Counted from the first letter of the stretch, positions 43,455-53,511 are shown. The stretch is 64,000 bases of DNA from an uncultured Alphaproteobacteria bacterium (GCA_934216505.1 CAKQBW010000006.1:1-64000); one strand, 5' to 3'. A program made the numbers and translations. Notes: a model not told the origin generated them from the letters alone.

Positions 43455-45580
43455 GAGCCACTTTCTTTTTGAACGGAAGTTATTTTAGGGTGCTTTAAAA
43501 GTTTTTGAATAACTTGTTTCAGGTGGTTATTATTTTTTACCTGAATATCGGCCATAATCTCGGTGTGCTTGTCCGATTGGTCCATCGTTGTCATACGAAT
43601 AATTTGCACTTTTTCTTTGTTGAGCAAAGCGATAATTTGTCCCATGGTAGAAGGTCCTGTCTTCCAAACGATTTTTAACCGTGCGGGTTGTTTATTCTTG
43701 TTATTGGACAGATTCCATTCTACTGCTACCCACTTTTCGGGGAACCTTTTGTATTTGCTTAAAGTGGCACAATCACGCGTGTGAATCGTGTAATGATTTT
43801 TGCCTGTTTCAATGGCAATGATGGCGTCCCCGACTACAGGGTGGCAACAAGAGGCCAGCGTAAATTTATCCGAAGCATTGAGTCCCACAATCGCAGCCGT
43901 CTGAGGCTTTTGAGCCCATTGACGAATTAAATCCAATGTTTTTTGGTAAAGGGAGGATTTCATGTTGGGATGCAAAAGGGTTAAAATTTTATGAATTGAT
44001 ATTTTATGATGATGGATATCTAATAACAGGGAAGTCAGTTTTTTGTATCTTAATTTTTTGGCCAAGGTGTTCAATTCGGCTTCATCAAAGGTCAGATGGG
44101 CATTCTCGGTTTCTTTTTTTATTTTTTGTAAAACTTCGTTATAAATCTTTTTGTTTTCTTGTTGGCGCAAGTTGGTTAAAATTGCAGCACGAGCCGATGC
44201 TGTCAAAACATTATTTAAAGAGTCAGGTGTAAGTTGCTTTTTTTTGTTCAAAATCAACCGAACGCTTTGTCCATTTTTCAAAGGGTAATTTTCATTTTCC
44301 TTATGCCCATTGACATAGGCCCCCACACAGGCATTTCCCAATTCTGTACTTTGTAGATAAGCAAAATCCAAAATCGTTGAGCCTTTTTTCAAAGAATATA
44401 GCTTTCCTTTTTCAGTAAAAAGAAAGATTTTATCTGGATATAAAGCCATCTTTGTGTGTTCTAAAAATTCCTTGGGATTTTTGGCGCTTTTAATCAACTC
44501 TAATAATTCTTGCATCCATTCGTATTGTTTGGTGTCAATATGGAAGCCTTGTTTATATTGCCAGTGGGCGACAATCCCAAAGTTGGCCTCTTTGTCCATT
44601 TCAAAGGTGCGGATTTGAATTTCTAACCTTTGGCTGTGGGGACCAATGATGCAAGTGTGTAAAGATCGATAACCACTGTCTTTTGGGTTGGAAATGTAAT
44701 CCTTAAAACGATTCCCTGGAATGGCGTGAAAGTGTGTGTGTAAAATGCCCAAAACTTTATAACATTCAGGAATTGTTTTTACCAAAATACGGATGCCTAT
44801 CAGGTCAAAAATTTCCTCCATCGTATAGTCATGGGTTTGCAATTTTTTCCAAATAGAATAGGGTGTTTTTTGACGTGCTAACACTTCGGATTTAATCCGA
44901 TTCTCATCCATCAATTTTTTAAAGATTTTAATCAGGGAGGCTAAACTATTTTTCCCTTTTTTGACAAAAGCGTCTAATTGATGTGTAATGTCTTGATAGG
45001 TTTCAGGGTGCAGATTTTGAAAGCACAAATCCTCCATTTCTATTTTAATTTTGTGTAATCCAATGCGTTCGGCCAAAGGCACATAGATGGATAAAGTTTC
45101 GTTGGAAATACGATGGCGTTTTTCTGCGGATTTGCAGTTAAACAGCGTACGCATATTGTGCAGACGGTCCGCCATTTTTATCATTAAAATGCGAATATCT
45201 TTGCTGGTGGCTAAGACCAGTTCTTGAAAATTTTGGGCTTGTTTTTCTGTTTCGTCCTGTAATTGAATTTGATTGAGTTTTGTTACCCCTTCCACGAGTT
45301 CCGCCACATCATGTCCAAACAAAGTTTCAATGTCTTTATAGGCGGTAGGGGTATCTTCCACTGTGTCGTGCAAAAGGGCCGCGATAATTGTATCAGCGTC
45401 CATTTTGTAATCCAACAAAATTTGGGCCACAGAAATGGGGTGGTAAAAATAGGGTTCCCCTGATTCACGACGTTGGTCATAATGAACTTTGCTGGCCAAA
45501 ATATAGGCCCGAATCAAGGCATCTTCATCGGCATTTGGTTGATAAGATTTAACTTGTTCAATCAATTCATATTGACGCAT
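43451..45580 (-). CDS. Bifunctional (p)ppGpp synthetase/hydrolase (Rsh, RelA/SpoT)
   Basis: 709 residues. The hydrolase HD domain has HPISVAQIL and LLHDTVEDT (HDxxED intact). The synthetase domain has DLIGIRILV and GNRFKDYISNPKDSGYRSLHT. These are followed by TGS (about 375-440), a helical domain, and a C-terminal ACT domain. With both catalytic sites intact it can make and degrade the stringent-response alarmone. Located 31 bases after rpoZ. Confidence 0.95.
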   Translation of the reverse strand: MRQYELIEQVKSYQPNADEDALIRAYILASKVHYDQRRESGEPYFYHPISVAQILLDYKMDADTIIAALLHDTVEDTPTAYKDIETLFGHDVAELVEGVTKLNQIQLQDETEKQAQNFQELVLATSKDIRILMIKMADRLHNMRTLFNCKSAEKRHRISNETLSIYVPLAERIGLHKIKIEMEDLCFQNLHPETYQDITHQLDAFVKKGKNSLASLIKIFKKLMDENRIKSEVLARQKTPYSIWKKLQTHDYTMEEIFDLIGIRILVKTIPECYKVLGILHTHFHAIPGNRFKDYISNPKDSGYRSLHTCIIGPHSQRLEIQIRTFEMDKEANFGIVAHWQYKQGFHIDTKQYEWMQELLELIKSAKNPKEFLEHTKMALYPDKIFLFTEKGKLYSLKKGSTILDFAYLQSTELGNACVGAYVNGHKENENYPLKNGQSVRLILNKKKQLTPDSLNNVLTASARAAILTNLRQQENKKIYNEVLQKIKKETENAHLTFDEAELNTLAKKLRYKKLTSLLLDIHHHKISIHKILTLLHPNMKSSLYQKTLDLIRQWAQKPQTAAIVGLNASDKFTLASCCHPVVGDAIIAIETGKNHYTIHTRDCATLSKYKRFPEKWVAVEWNLSNNKNKQPARLKIVWKTGPSTMGQIIALLNKEKVQIIRMTTMDQSDKHTEIMADIQVKNNNHLKQVIQKLLKHPKITSVQKESGS

Positions 45581-45611
45581 TTGCCTTCCCCCTCCCTTGG
45601 GTCGGATAAAA

Positions 45612-45980
45612 TTAAGCGTCTAATTCGTGGGCCTGAACGACTTGAAATTCATCAGAACCAACAAATTCTGTATCGGCATACAGGGGACCTTCGCCCGCAA
45701 TTTCGGCTTCCACTTCTTTTAAGTTTTGGGCTTCTACTTGTTCTTCTGAAGCCGAGGCATAACGTTGCATATCCGCCACAACATTTTCGCGTAATTTGTC
45801 TGCTTCCACCACGCCGGCTTCAATTTCCCGTAAAGCCAGAACAGTATTTTTATCATCTTCCCGATTTAAAGAAGAAAGTTTTCCCGACTCTAAATCCTTG
45901 ACCCGACCAGCGGCCAACAAGACCAAATCAAAGCGGTTAGGAACCTTTTGGATACATTCTTCAACAGTGACGCGTGCCAT
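45612..45980 (-). CDS. rpoZ: RNA polymerase omega subunit
   Basis: 122 residues from ATG 45980, chosen because AAAGGA lies six to seven bases before it and all relatives begin MARVTVE. Core: MARVTVEECIQKVPNRFDLV, DDKNTVLALREIEAG. The acidic C-terminal extension is alphaproteobacterial in style. It stabilises the beta' subunit and takes part in the ppGpp response, matching its rsh neighbour. Confidence 0.95.
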   Translation of the reverse strand: MARVTVEECIQKVPNRFDLVLLAAGRVKDLESGKLSSLNREDDKNTVLALREIEAGVVEADKLRENVVADMQRYASASEEQVEAQNLKEVEAEIAGEGPLYADTEFVGSDEFQVVQAHELDA

Positions 45981-46013
45981 ATAAAATCCTTTCAAAATTA
46001 AGATAATGAACAA

Positions 46014-46042
46014 ATTATACATATTTTTTTGACAAAAATCAA
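46014..46042 (-). promoter_or_regulatory. Promoter of the rpoZ-rsh-acpS operon
   Basis: On the minus strand TTGATT (46042-46037), 17 bases, TATAAT (46019-46014). Confidence 0.7.
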
Positions 46043-46063
46043 GACTTTTTATAAAAAAGCGAC

Positions 46064-46092
46064 TTGCACTTTATTTTTGTTTCGGGTAAAAT
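46064..46092 (+). promoter_or_regulatory. Promoter of the metG operon
   Basis: TTGCAC (46064-46069), 17 bases, TAAAAT (46087-46092); back-to-back with the rpoZ promoter. Confidence 0.7.
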
Positions 46093-46122
46093 AGCCCTGA
46101 AAAAATGAAAAGAGGTTTGTAG

Positions 46123-47826
46123 ATGACAAAAAAACATTTGGTAACAACGGCTTTAACTTATATCAACGGCGCCCCCCATATCGGCCATTTGGCGGGGGCG
46201 ATGCTGAATGCAGATTTTTATGCCCGCTATTTAAGGGCCAAAGGGGAAGATGTTCTTTTCGTGGGGGGGACCGATGTTCATGGAACAAAAACGGAGGTCG
46301 CTGCACAACAAGAGGGGCTTTCCTTGAAAGATTGCATTGAAAAATATCATCAATTGCATGCTAAAATCTATGAAGGGTTTGAACTTTCCTTTGATGCGTT
46401 CGGAAATACGGATTCCAAGCAAAACGAAGAAATGACCTATCGTATTTTTGCGGGGTTGGATAAAAATGGGTATATCACAGAAAAAACAACCAAGCAGCCT
46501 TATTGTGTGGAAGACCAACAATTTTTGGCGGATAGTCAGGTGGGGGGGACTTGCCCCTATTGTGGCTATGAAAAAGCCACAGGGGATCAGTGTGAAAATT
46601 GTACCAAGTTGTTGGAACCTGAGGAATTGAAAAATCCCTACAGTACAATTTCGGGCAGCCATCAGATTATTTTTAAGGAAACAAAGAATCTGTTTATTGC
46701 CATGGATAAAATGCAATCTCATTTGGAAAAGTGGGTGGAAACCAAAAAAGGATTGTGGCCTGATATTGCTTATACCACGGCTAAAAAATGGTTTAAGGAA
46801 GGGCTGTTGCCCCGGGGAATTACACGGGATTTAAAAAATGGTTTTGCTGTCCCTAAACCGGGGTATGAAGGAAAAGTCTTTTATGTGTGGTTTGATGCTC
46901 CGATTGGGTATATTGGAATCACAAAAGAATGGGCGGATAAAGATTCCCAAAATCGTTCATGGGAATCATGGTGGCTCAATCCTGAAAATGTGATTCATAC
47001 GGAATTTATGGGGAAAGACAACATCCCGTTCCATTCTGTCTTTTTCCCAGGCATGCTCTATGGGTCGGGGGAAAATTGGACTCAGGTTGATTTTTTAAAA
47101 GGGACCAGTTGGTTAAACTTTGCGGGGGGCAAGATTTCCAAGTCAGCCCATCGGGGGGTGTTTTTGGACGAGGCTTTAACGGATTTTCCCGCTGATTATT
47201 GGCGGTATTGGATTTTGGCGAATTCCCCTGAATCAGACGATTCGGTGTTTTCATTTGAAAGTTTTACCTCGGTCATCAACAAAGATTTGAATGATGTTTT
47301 GGGTAATTTTGTCAATCGTGTTTTGAAAATGACCCAAAAGGATTGGGGAAATGTTGTGCCCGAAAAACAAGCAGACACTCCTATTGAAACAGAACTTTAT
47401 GCGACTTTAGATCGGTTAATTCAACAATACACGGCCCACATGGATGCCATTGAAATTCGTAAATCTTTGGCGGATTTACGTGAGATTTGGACCACGGGGA
47501 ATAACTATATTGCTCAATGCGAGCCTTGGAAAGTGGTGAAAACAGATAAAGACCGGGCGGGAACGATTTTGGCCAACGCCTTGAATATGATTTACTTGTT
47601 TGGTCAGTTGAGTTTTCCTGTGATGCCCGCTAAAGCCAAAGAAATGTTGAATATTTTTGATGCTTCGGCCAAAGTGGTATGGCCCAAACAATCGGCGAAA
47701 GAATTGTTGAATACTTTAAAGGCGGGGCAAACTTTTACACCGTGTGCGCCTTTGTTTCAAAAGATTTTACCAGAACAAAAAGAGGCTTTAAAAATAAAAT
47801 ATGGGGAGGTAAAAAATGGCCAATAA
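46123..47826 (+). CDS. metG: Methionyl-tRNA synthetase
   Basis: 567 residues. Class I motifs HIGH (APHIGHLAGAML) and KISKS (GGKISKSAHRG). One zinc knuckle CPYCG...CENC lies in the connective peptide. The C-terminal dimerisation/tRNA-binding domain of the longest forms is absent. It charges tRNA-Met. It overlaps pyrD by 11 bases. Confidence 0.96.
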   Translation: MTKKHLVTTALTYINGAPHIGHLAGAMLNADFYARYLRAKGEDVLFVGGTDVHGTKTEVAAQQEGLSLKDCIEKYHQLHAKIYEGFELSFDAFGNTDSKQNEEMTYRIFAGLDKNGYITEKTTKQPYCVEDQQFLADSQVGGTCPYCGYEKATGDQCENCTKLLEPEELKNPYSTISGSHQIIFKETKNLFIAMDKMQSHLEKWVETKKGLWPDIAYTTAKKWFKEGLLPRGITRDLKNGFAVPKPGYEGKVFYVWFDAPIGYIGITKEWADKDSQNRSWESWWLNPENVIHTEFMGKDNIPFHSVFFPGMLYGSGENWTQVDFLKGTSWLNFAGGKISKSAHRGVFLDEALTDFPADYWRYWILANSPESDDSVFSFESFTSVINKDLNDVLGNFVNRVLKMTQKDWGNVVPEKQADTPIETELYATLDRLIQQYTAHMDAIEIRKSLADLREIWTTGNNYIAQCEPWKVVKTDKDRAGTILANALNMIYLFGQLSFPVMPAKAKEMLNIFDASAKVVWPKQSAKELLNTLKAGQTFTPCAPLFQKILPEQKEALKIKYGEVKNGQ

Positions 47827-49045
47827 TGCGTCCAGTATGGGAAATATCTTGTTTCGTTTTTTTTGGTGGGTTGTGCAACATGTCAATTTGAATTGGGCCC
47901 ACAAAATGATGTATTGGGGCTTGCGAGATGGGGCTTTTCCACGCCAAAGAATCAATGAACCTCAATTACAATTAAATCTGTGGGGGCATTCGTTTGCAAC
48001 ACCTTTTGGGGTTGGAGATGGTGTGGATAAACGGGGAAATGTGTTGGACGAACTGATTTACATGGGATTTTCCTATGGGGAGTTTGGGCCTTATACTTTG
48101 GAAAAAGAATTGCCCGATAAAAAGACAATTTTTTTAAAATCCCATAAAGCCATTTTGACGCAGTGTTTGGCGTATCGCAATCCTGGAATTATTAAGGTTT
48201 TACCTGCTTTAGTCAAACGGCGTTATTTGCCCCATTATGTGGGGGTGAATTTGGCGGTTCCAGCGGAATCCGAAGACCAAAATATCAAACAAGGGCGGCA
48301 TTTTACCTATGAAGAAGAGTTTGTTTTAATGGCGCAAAAAGTGGCCCCTTACTGTGATTACATTGTGTTGAACTTATCGCACCCGAATTCAGAATTGGCC
48401 ACTTTAATTGTGGATAGCGCCACGATTATGCCGATTGTAAAGTCTGTGAAAGAGGCTGTTTGTTTGGCGGCACCGATTCAAACACCGCCTATTTTGGTTA
48501 AGATACCTTTGGATATCAACATTCAAGAAATTCCTTTGGTTGTTCAAGCCATTAAAGAAGGCGGGGCTGATGGCATTATTGTGGCTGGACCCTTGTCTGT
48601 GGGGCGCAATTCTAATTTTCAAATTTCGGACAGCCAAAATTACCAAACAGGTATGCTATCGGGGCAGTTGGTGCGGGACAAGATTTTGGATTTAGTGCGT
48701 CATATTTATCAACAATCCAAAGGCAGTTTGACAATTGTTTCTTGTGGTGGTGTTTTCACCCCAGAAGATGCCTTTAAAAACTTAAGTGCAGGGGCCAGTT
48801 TGATTCAATTGGATGAAGCGGCCTTGGTTTATAATAGCCCCAGTTTAATTTTTTCTTTACAAAAGGGCTTGTTGAAACTGATGACAGAAAAAGGGTATCC
48901 AACCTTGGAAAAATTGATAGGGGCCGATTTTAATAAAGCATCAGAGCCAACGGATAATACAATGGGACAACCACCTGTGCCTCCCTCTGCGCCTGAGGTA
49001 CCAACGCCTTCGGCCTCTGTGCCATTCCAGCAAAACAATTTTTAA
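47816..49045 (+). CDS. pyrD: Dihydroorotate dehydrogenase, class 2-like (divergent)
   Basis: 409 residues. An N-terminal helical region (FRFFWWVVQHVNLNWAHKMMYWGLR) like the membrane-associating helices of the quinone-linked class precedes a TIM barrel with FATPFGVGDGVDKRGN, VGVNLAVP, YIVLNLSHPNSE and VSCGGVFTPEDAF. The usual NISSPN reads NLSHPN and GxDKDG reads GVDKRG, so it is divergent. A Pro-rich tail of about 35 residues follows the barrel. Predicted role: oxidation of dihydroorotate in pyrimidine synthesis. Confidence 0.82.
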   Translation: MANNASSMGNILFRFFWWVVQHVNLNWAHKMMYWGLRDGAFPRQRINEPQLQLNLWGHSFATPFGVGDGVDKRGNVLDELIYMGFSYGEFGPYTLEKELPDKKTIFLKSHKAILTQCLAYRNPGIIKVLPALVKRRYLPHYVGVNLAVPAESEDQNIKQGRHFTYEEEFVLMAQKVAPYCDYIVLNLSHPNSELATLIVDSATIMPIVKSVKEAVCLAAPIQTPPILVKIPLDINIQEIPLVVQAIKEGGADGIIVAGPLSVGRNSNFQISDSQNYQTGMLSGQLVRDKILDLVRHIYQQSKGSLTIVSCGGVFTPEDAFKNLSAGASLIQLDEAALVYNSPSLIFSLQKGLLKLMTEKGYPTLEKLIGADFNKASEPTDNTMGQPPVPPSAPEVPTPSASVPFQQNNF

Positions 49046-49058
49046 GAAAGGAAAACCT

Positions 49059-49829
49059 ATGGCGAAAGTTGCAGTTTTAATTCCGACACGTTTAAAATCG
49101 GCTCGGTTGCCAAATAAAGCTTTGGCATTAATCAATGGTAAGCCATTGATTCAACATGTGTATGAACATGCGATTCAGGTGCATTCTGCCAAAGATGTCT
49201 ATGTGGCGGCGGGGGATAAGGAAATTGTGGAACTCGTCCATTCCTTTGGCGGTCAGGCTATTTTGACGGACCCTTCCTTGCCTTCGGGAACGGACCGAAT
49301 TATGGCGGCCATGAATGAAATTGATCCCGATGGGACCCGTTATGATACAGTGGTCAATTTTCAAGGGGACGGAATCAATGTGGATCCCAAATTGAATGTA
49401 CAGTTGGTTGAATTGTTGGAAAAAACGGGGGCTGATTGGGTAACAGTTGGGAAAAAAATTTCTGCCCCAGAGCAAATTGAAAATCCGGCCACTGTTAAAA
49501 TTGCGATGGGGTTGCGTGCGGGGGAAAATTATGGACGGGCTTTGTATTTTTCACGTTCTCCTCTTCCTTTTAATCGGGATAAAAATAAATGCGAAGAAGC
49601 CTATTGGCATATTGGTATTTATGTGTATCGTTTGGCGGCCCTTAAAAAGTTTGTGTCTTTACCCGAAGGGGTGTTGGAGCGCACTGAAAAGTTGGAACAG
49701 TTGCGGGCGTTGGAAAATGGCATGAGTATTTATGCGTTGATTGTGCCGTCTGTTAAATTGATAGAGCAAGCCCCTGCTGATATCAACACACCCGAGGAAT
49801 TACAACAAGCCCAACAATTTATGTTTTAA
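49059..49829 (+). CDS. kdsB: CMP-KDO synthetase (3-deoxy-manno-octulosonate cytidylyltransferase)
   Basis: 256 residues. PTRLKSARLPNKAL (nucleotide loop), SGTDRIMAAM, VNFQGDGIN, YWHIGIYVYR and LEQLRALENG are family motifs. It activates KDO for LPS inner-core synthesis, so the cell should make a KDO-containing LPS. AAAGGAAAACCT precedes the ATG. Confidence 0.95.
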   Translation: MAKVAVLIPTRLKSARLPNKALALINGKPLIQHVYEHAIQVHSAKDVYVAAGDKEIVELVHSFGGQAILTDPSLPSGTDRIMAAMNEIDPDGTRYDTVVNFQGDGINVDPKLNVQLVELLEKTGADWVTVGKKISAPEQIENPATVKIAMGLRAGENYGRALYFSRSPLPFNRDKNKCEEAYWHIGIYVYRLAALKKFVSLPEGVLERTEKLEQLRALENGMSIYALIVPSVKLIEQAPADINTPEELQQAQQFMF

Positions 49830-49853
49830 CCTGAACTCAAAAAGGGGGAAAAG

Positions 49854-51836
49854 ATGATTTACATCAGTGGGGATAATTTGCCGACCAGTTTTGTGCGTCA
49901 GATGGCGCAAAAGGTCAATGCGAAGCCATGGCCCTCTGAAGCGTCTCCTTTGTTGAAAAACGGGTTGGACCAAAGGTTTCCTAAATCCCTTTCTGTTTTG
50001 GTGAAGAATTTAGATGAAGATAAACTAACGGAATTGTTCTTTTTGCCCGTTTCTTCGGTAATAGATGCAGAGGCGTTGGATACTTCTATTGAAGCCTTTA
50101 TTAAACGGGTGTCTAAACCGTCTTTAGACAAGGGATTAAACTTTTTATTGACCTGTCCTGTTGTCTATAAAACAAATATCGCCCAAATTTTTACCCAAGC
50201 CTTAAATCGGTATCTTCATTTTTCTGTGGAACAATTTGATAATGTTCATTTTGCTTTGCATGAATCTATTGTGAATGGCTTGATTCATGGGAACTTGCGG
50301 GTGAATAGTATGATGCGTCAATCGGCGCGTGATTTTGTGGAATACGCCCGTTTGTTGCAAGACAGATTAAATGACCCCGAATATGCCCATAAATCCATCA
50401 GTATTATGGCTTCGTGGAATGCGCAAAAATTGGAAATCAAAATTCGTGATGAAGGGGTCGGGTATGCGCCTTTAGATGAAGTGGCCACACAAACAACTGT
50501 TCAGGCTAAATCTGGCCGAGGTTTAAGGATTATTGCGGGTACGGCGGATTCTTGTACGATAGAAGATTTTGGGCGTGAGGTCACTCTTTCGTTTTTATTG
50601 GAAGATAAAACTATTCACCATTGGGCGGAAAATTACGTCGACGAACAACCCAAAAAAATGTCCCAAAGTATTTTAAATACAGAGTTGTCTGATTGTCGGG
50701 TTTTGGTGATTGAAGATAATTTGTCTAATCAAACAGTTCTGACACGTTTAATCAATATCATGGGGATTCAGCATATTGCGGTGGCAAATGATGGGATAGA
50801 GGGGTTAAAGAAAGTAGAATCTTTTGCGCCTGATTTAATCATATTGGATATCACGATGCCCCGTATGAATGGGTATGAGGTGTTGCGTGAATTGAAAAAA
50901 GATAAAGCGACCAGTACGATTCCAGTTTTGATTCAAACAGCGGCGGATAATCGTGAGGCGCGTGAAAAAACTTTCAGTTGTGGGGCGACGGACTTCATTA
51001 CAAAGCCAGTTAATCCGTTGGAATTTTTTGCACGTGTGCGGGTGCATTTAGAAAACAGGCTTTTGATTCAAAGTTTGGAAAAACAATTATCTAAAGTAGA
51101 AGGCGAATTATTGTCTGCCCAAAGAATGCAAGTGGGATTGTTGCCTTCAAAAGCCAATTTGGAAGAAATGAAGACGGCATTTCACTTGGATATTGCTCAA
51201 TACTTTTCGCCGTCCTCCGTGCTTGGGGGAGATTTTTGGCAGATGTTTCCTTTATCCAAAGATAAGTTATGCTTTTATTTATGCGACTTTTCGGGACATG
51301 GGGTGGCGGCGGCATTGAATACTTTTCGTTTGCATGCGTTAATTTCTCAATTGGATAAATCGTCTTTGAATCCAGCTGAATTTTTACGTTTGTTAAATGC
51401 GCAACTTTATGACTTGCTACCCAGAGGTCAGTTTGCTACTTTATTTTTGGGGATTTTAGATTTAGAAAAAAAAGAGATGGTTTATGCGGGAGCGGATGCT
51501 CCCTGTCCGATGATTATCAATCGCAAGCGTCAAATGTTGTTGCATACCGAAGGAATGCCTTTGGGCATTGTGGCAAAGCCCCGTTATAAAAACTATCGTG
51601 TCAAAGTCCATAAAGGGGATTCTTTGTTTATGTACAGCGATGCTTTGATTGAATCGCAAAACGAAAAAGGGGAACGATTGAATTATGAAGGGCTGAAAAA
51701 ACTGGCTCTTCCTTTTATGTTGCAAACAAATGTTCAAAGTGGGTTAAAGGGAATAATGCAAGGATTTTTTCAATTTGCTCCGCCCCCTCCTTCGGACGAT
51801 ATTACCTCTGTTTTAATGCGGGTGAGGGATAAATGA
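49854..51836 (+). CDS. HATPase + receiver + SpoIIE (PP2C) regulatory protein
   Basis: 660 residues. About 120-260 is a RsbW/HATPase-like anti-sigma kinase fold (ALHESIVNGLIHGN as N-box; IRDEGVGY as G1 box; GRGLRIIAGTADS). About 283-400 is a response-regulator receiver with VIEDN, LDITMPRMNG (phospho-acceptor Asp) and TKPVNP. About 425-655 is a SpoIIE phosphatase (GGDFWQMF, CDFSGHGVAAAL, YAGADAPCP, SDALIES, SDDITSVLM). Kinase-like, receiver and phosphatase in one chain form a self-contained partner-switching module; its anti-sigma-antagonist target is not in the window. It overlaps rsmE by four bases. Confidence 0.87.
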   Translation: MIYISGDNLPTSFVRQMAQKVNAKPWPSEASPLLKNGLDQRFPKSLSVLVKNLDEDKLTELFFLPVSSVIDAEALDTSIEAFIKRVSKPSLDKGLNFLLTCPVVYKTNIAQIFTQALNRYLHFSVEQFDNVHFALHESIVNGLIHGNLRVNSMMRQSARDFVEYARLLQDRLNDPEYAHKSISIMASWNAQKLEIKIRDEGVGYAPLDEVATQTTVQAKSGRGLRIIAGTADSCTIEDFGREVTLSFLLEDKTIHHWAENYVDEQPKKMSQSILNTELSDCRVLVIEDNLSNQTVLTRLINIMGIQHIAVANDGIEGLKKVESFAPDLIILDITMPRMNGYEVLRELKKDKATSTIPVLIQTAADNREAREKTFSCGATDFITKPVNPLEFFARVRVHLENRLLIQSLEKQLSKVEGELLSAQRMQVGLLPSKANLEEMKTAFHLDIAQYFSPSSVLGGDFWQMFPLSKDKLCFYLCDFSGHGVAAALNTFRLHALISQLDKSSLNPAEFLRLLNAQLYDLLPRGQFATLFLGILDLEKKEMVYAGADAPCPMIINRKRQMLLHTEGMPLGIVAKPRYKNYRVKVHKGDSLFMYSDALIESQNEKGERLNYEGLKKLALPFMLQTNVQSGLKGIMQGFFQFAPPPPSDDITSVLMRVRDK

Positions 51837-52516
51837 TTCGTTTGTTTATTGCCAGTGATTTTTCTTTGGGAACAAGGCTGATACTGCCTGTGAAGCAAGC
51901 GCATTATGTGCTTCATGTCATGCGATTAAAACAGGGAGATCAATTGGAAGTTGTGAATGGCCATCAAGGGCTGTGGTTGGGGGAAATCCATGTGGAAAAA
52001 AAGCAGGTTTTTTTGACTTTAATCAAGCACTTATTGCCTGCTCAAAATCTCCCTCCCTGTATTTTATGTCCCGCCTTGATAAAAAAAGAGGCGATGGATT
52101 TTGTTTTGCAAAAGGCTACCGAATTGGGAATTACAGAAATTCGGCCTATTGTGGCGGAACGCAGTGTGGTGTCGTCCTTGAATTTGGATAGGTCCGAAAT
52201 GATTATTCGGGAAGCCTGTGAACAATGTGAAAGATTGGATAAACCGTGCCTATATGCGCCCCAATCATTGTACGAGGTTTTAACGCAACTACAGGGGCAG
52301 GCGACCCTTGTTTGGCTTTCTGAACGGGGGCAATCACAGGGACAAAAAGGAACTTTGCCATCGGCTTTGTTTGTGGGGCCTGAAGGGGGCTGGTCGCTCA
52401 AAGAACAAGAATTATTTAAAAAATTTAAAGCGGTGGAATGGCATTTAGGACATACAATTTTACGGTCGGAAACGGCTTGTATAGCGGGGGTGACGTTATG
52501 TCTGTCGGAAAATTAA
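51833..52516 (+). CDS. rsmE: 16S rRNA m3U1498 methyltransferase
   Basis: 227 residues with an N-terminal PUA-like region (HYVLHVMRLKQGDQLEVVNG) and a SPOUT knot: KEAMDFVLQKATELGITEI, VAERSV, ALFVGPEGGWSLKEQELF, GHTILRSETACIAGV. It methylates U1498 of 16S rRNA with SAM. Confidence 0.94.
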   Translation: MIRLFIASDFSLGTRLILPVKQAHYVLHVMRLKQGDQLEVVNGHQGLWLGEIHVEKKQVFLTLIKHLLPAQNLPPCILCPALIKKEAMDFVLQKATELGITEIRPIVAERSVVSSLNLDRSEMIIREACEQCERLDKPCLYAPQSLYEVLTQLQGQATLVWLSERGQSQGQKGTLPSALFVGPEGGWSLKEQELFKKFKAVEWHLGHTILRSETACIAGVTLCLSEN

Positions 52517-52528
52517 ATAAAAAGACTT

Positions 52529-52557
52529 GCAATTTAATTTTTTTCACGCTAGTATGA
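52529..52557 (+). promoter_or_regulatory. Promoter of the secreted protein gene
   Basis: TTGCAA (52529-52534), 17 bases, TAGTAT (52552-52557). Confidence 0.6.
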
Positions 52558-52575
52558 AAGAAAAAGAGGGGTCCT

Positions 52576-53511
52576 ATGAAAAAAATTCTCTTACTTTGTT
52601 TTTGTTCTAGCCTTGTTTGGGGGGCGTTTGGGTTGGCTCAAGCGGCCACTTTTGCCACACAGGTTTGTAAAGGCCGTGCTTGTCAGCCGATTAGTTTTTC
52701 ACCCAAACATACGGTGATGGACGAATTAAATCAACTTTTTACCCCGAATACTAGCGAGATTTTGTTTTGTGAGGCAGACCCTGCGACCCGTACTTGTTTG
52801 ACGGAAGGGTTGCATTTTATGGGGCAATCTGCTCATGTTGTTTTACAAATGGAAATTCCCTTTGCCCGTGTGGTTCATGTGGGCAGTTATGAATCGGGGT
52901 TAGATGTGTCTTTGGATTATCAGGTCCAAGCCAACGGTTATTATCCTGTTTGTATGGTGTCTCAGGGCAGGTTGGCCCTGTATAATCAAGGAATTATGCA
53001 ATTGGAATCAAATGATTTTTCCTGTCAATTAACGCAATTTGGTTCCACACAAATGTCGGTGCGTTTTCAATTGGATTATGTTGATTTTGCCGAAAAAAGA
53101 TTGGGAGCTTATTATACGATTTATTCTCAAGGAGAAACGGCTATCAGTGGAACAGGATATGCCTTGTTGCGTTTATCCAAAAATCGTCATATGATTGAAC
53201 AACGTTCTATTACTTTTGACCCGTGGAAACCTGGCTTACAAACGCCGATGATGCGGACAAAAGATGGCACAGTGATGATGACTAATGTTATGTCGTCCGA
53301 AGGGCAAATGATGAATAAATATGATATTCGTTCGCATCAATCAGGATGGGGCATTTCGCCTTCGGATAGTTCTGCCAATGGATTGGGCGGGTGGTATTTG
53401 AATGATGGCGGGGCGTATGTTCCCATGGCGGCCCCTGATTCCACATGGCGTGGAAAGATGTATAATTGGTGGGAAAAATTGAAAAAAGTAATTTATTTGG
53501 AACCAAATTGA
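52576..53511 (+). CDS. Secreted protein of unknown function
   Basis: 311 residues with a clear signal peptide (about 1-23, cleavage after AQA). The rest is beta-rich with scattered cysteines (CKGRACQ, CEADPATRTC) and no membrane segment or recognised domain. Probably periplasmic. AAAGAGGGGTCCT precedes the ATG. Its stop shares one base with the start of the M16 protease gene (TGATG), so the two are translated in series. Confidence 0.7.
   Translation: MKKILLLCFCSSLVWGAFGLAQAATFATQVCKGRACQPISFSPKHTVMDELNQLFTPNTSEILFCEADPATRTCLTEGLHFMGQSAHVVLQMEIPFARVVHVGSYESGLDVSLDYQVQANGYYPVCMVSQGRLALYNQGIMQLESNDFSCQLTQFGSTQMSVRFQLDYVDFAEKRLGAYYTIYSQGETAISGTGYALLRLSKNRHMIEQRSITFDPWKPGLQTPMMRTKDGTVMMTNVMSSEGQMMNKYDIRSHQSGWGISPSDSSANGLGGWYLNDGGAYVPMAAPDSTWRGKMYNWWEKLKKVIYLEPN

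Noticed and set aside
53466..53510. Earlier start of the M16 protease and of several other genes (rpoZ 46022, HU 55509, rpsO 56004, LOG 41382)
   Set aside because: The later starts have better ribosome sites and match the known N-termini of the families.
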